A stretch of 13,082 nucleotides of DNA. Origin: T1Sed10-7 sp046540855. GTDB lineage: Bacteria > Actinomycetota > Nitriliruptoria > Nitriliruptorales > Nitriliruptoraceae. Numbering within the stretch: the first letter of the stretch is position 1; the number at the start of each line of letters is the position of its first letter. The notes below the pieces were generated by a model that saw nothing but the letters and a program-made list of their open reading frames with translations, was not told where the DNA came from and ran no database searches. The DNA is taken from the NCBI GenBank assembly GCA_046540855.1, contig JBKHEJ010000063.1, forward strand, positions 1-13,082, read 5' to 3'. Both the position numbers and the translations under genes were made by a program. Below are positions 12,441-13,082 of this stretch, one piece after another.

Positions 12441-13082
12441 ATGGAGCCCGTCCGCACCGTCACGAGCAACGCGTGCCCGATCGACGCGAACGACGTCGAC
12501 ACCGACCAGATCGTGCCCAAGCAGTACCTCAAGCGCGTCGAGCGCACCGGCTTCGGGCCCTTCGCCTTCGCCGAGTGGCGCTACGAGGAGGACGGGAGCC
12601 CCAAGCCCGACTTCCCCATGAACAAGCCCGAGCACGCGGGCGCGAACGTGCTGGTCACCGGGCGCAACTTCGGGTGCGGGTCGTCGCGTGAGCACGCCCC
12701 GTGGGCGCTCGAGGACGCCGGCTTCAAGGCCATCGTCGCCCCGAGCTTCGCCGACATCTTCCGCACCAACTGCGGCAAGGTCGGCATCGTGTGCGTGCCC
12801 GTCAGCGAGGAGGTCTCCCGGCACCTGTTCGCGCTGATCGACGCCGACCCCGCCGTGGAGGTGACCGTCGACCTCGAGTCGCAGACGCTGCGGGCCGCCC
12901 CGGTGGGCGACCTCGAGGGGGTCGAGGTCGGCTTCGACATCGACCCGCACACCAAGCACTGCCTGCTGAACGGCTTGGACGACATCGCGCTGACGCTCGA
13001 GCACGAGGCGGACATCACCGCCTACGAGGCGACCCGCCCGGCGTGGAAGCCGACCGTCCCGACCCCGGCCCCGGCCGCCTGA
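12441..13082 (+). CDS. leuD: 3-isopropylmalate dehydratase, small subunit
   Basis: LeuD is the small subunit of the isomerase. The 213-aa product has DVDTDQIVPKQYLKRVERTG near the start, the NFGCGSSREHAPWAL loop at about 75-89, SFADIFRTNC and, near the end, LLNGLDDIALTL, all standard. A short Pro/Ala tail follows. The ATG at 12441 follows GAGGAG at 12429-12434. The frame extends upstream into leuC, but that part is antisense-like low complexity and is not coding. The gap to leuC is 65 bp of C-rich, purine-poor sequence with no terminator visible. The gene is complete and its stop is the last codon of the window. Confidence 0.96.
   Translation: MEPVRTVTSNACPIDANDVDTDQIVPKQYLKRVERTGFGPFAFAEWRYEEDGSPKPDFPMNKPEHAGANVLVTGRNFGCGSSREHAPWALEDAGFKAIVAPSFADIFRTNCGKVGIVCVPVSEEVSRHLFALIDADPAVEVTVDLESQTLRAAPVGDLEGVEVGFDIDPHTKHCLLNGLDDIALTLEHEADITAYEATRPAWKPTVPTPAPAA

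Overview
The window is very GC-rich, uses GTG starts freely and packs its genes tightly. Together with an InhA-like enoyl reductase and a COG3375-type acetyltransferase, this points to a high-GC actinobacterium, possibly a deep-branching class. That placement is inference from style and content, not from a marker gene. Most genes are recognisable housekeeping genes, and I see no phage, transposon, CRISPR or toxin-antitoxin signature.

Region 1 (1-5648, + strand) is a type II fatty-acid synthesis operon: end of fabD, then fabH, fabG, acpP, fabF, a PlsC-type acyltransferase, acpS and an InhA/FabI-type enoyl reductase. Several junctions are ATGA/GTGA stop-start overlaps. The set loads malonate on ACP, starts, extends and reduces the chain, activates ACP itself and passes acyl chains to glycerolipid. 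A beta-hydroxyacyl-ACP dehydratase is not in the window. A perfect GC hairpin sits between fabG and acpP.

Region 2 (5649-10550) is a run of genes on alternating strands: a universal stress protein (-), a DUF2071/YqjF-like protein (+), a 56-residue cysteine-rich protein (-) behind lgt (-), a DUF2254 membrane protein (+), and a COG3375-type GNAT acetyltransferase (-) whose end overlaps that of the DUF2254 gene. The lgt/DUF2254 intergenic region holds a 14-bp palindrome, two tandem repeats and a hairpin directly before the DUF2254 ribosome binding site.

Region 3 (10551-13082, + strand) is leuC-leuD, the two subunits of isopropylmalate isomerase. The 406-bp stretch before leuC contains a 35-codon, leucine-rich mini-ORF with four consecutive Leu codons. 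Its ATG lies just downstream of a promoter-like element, and mutually exclusive RNA pairings follow. This looks like a leucine attenuator with a possibly leaderless leader peptide. It is the most interesting item in the window.
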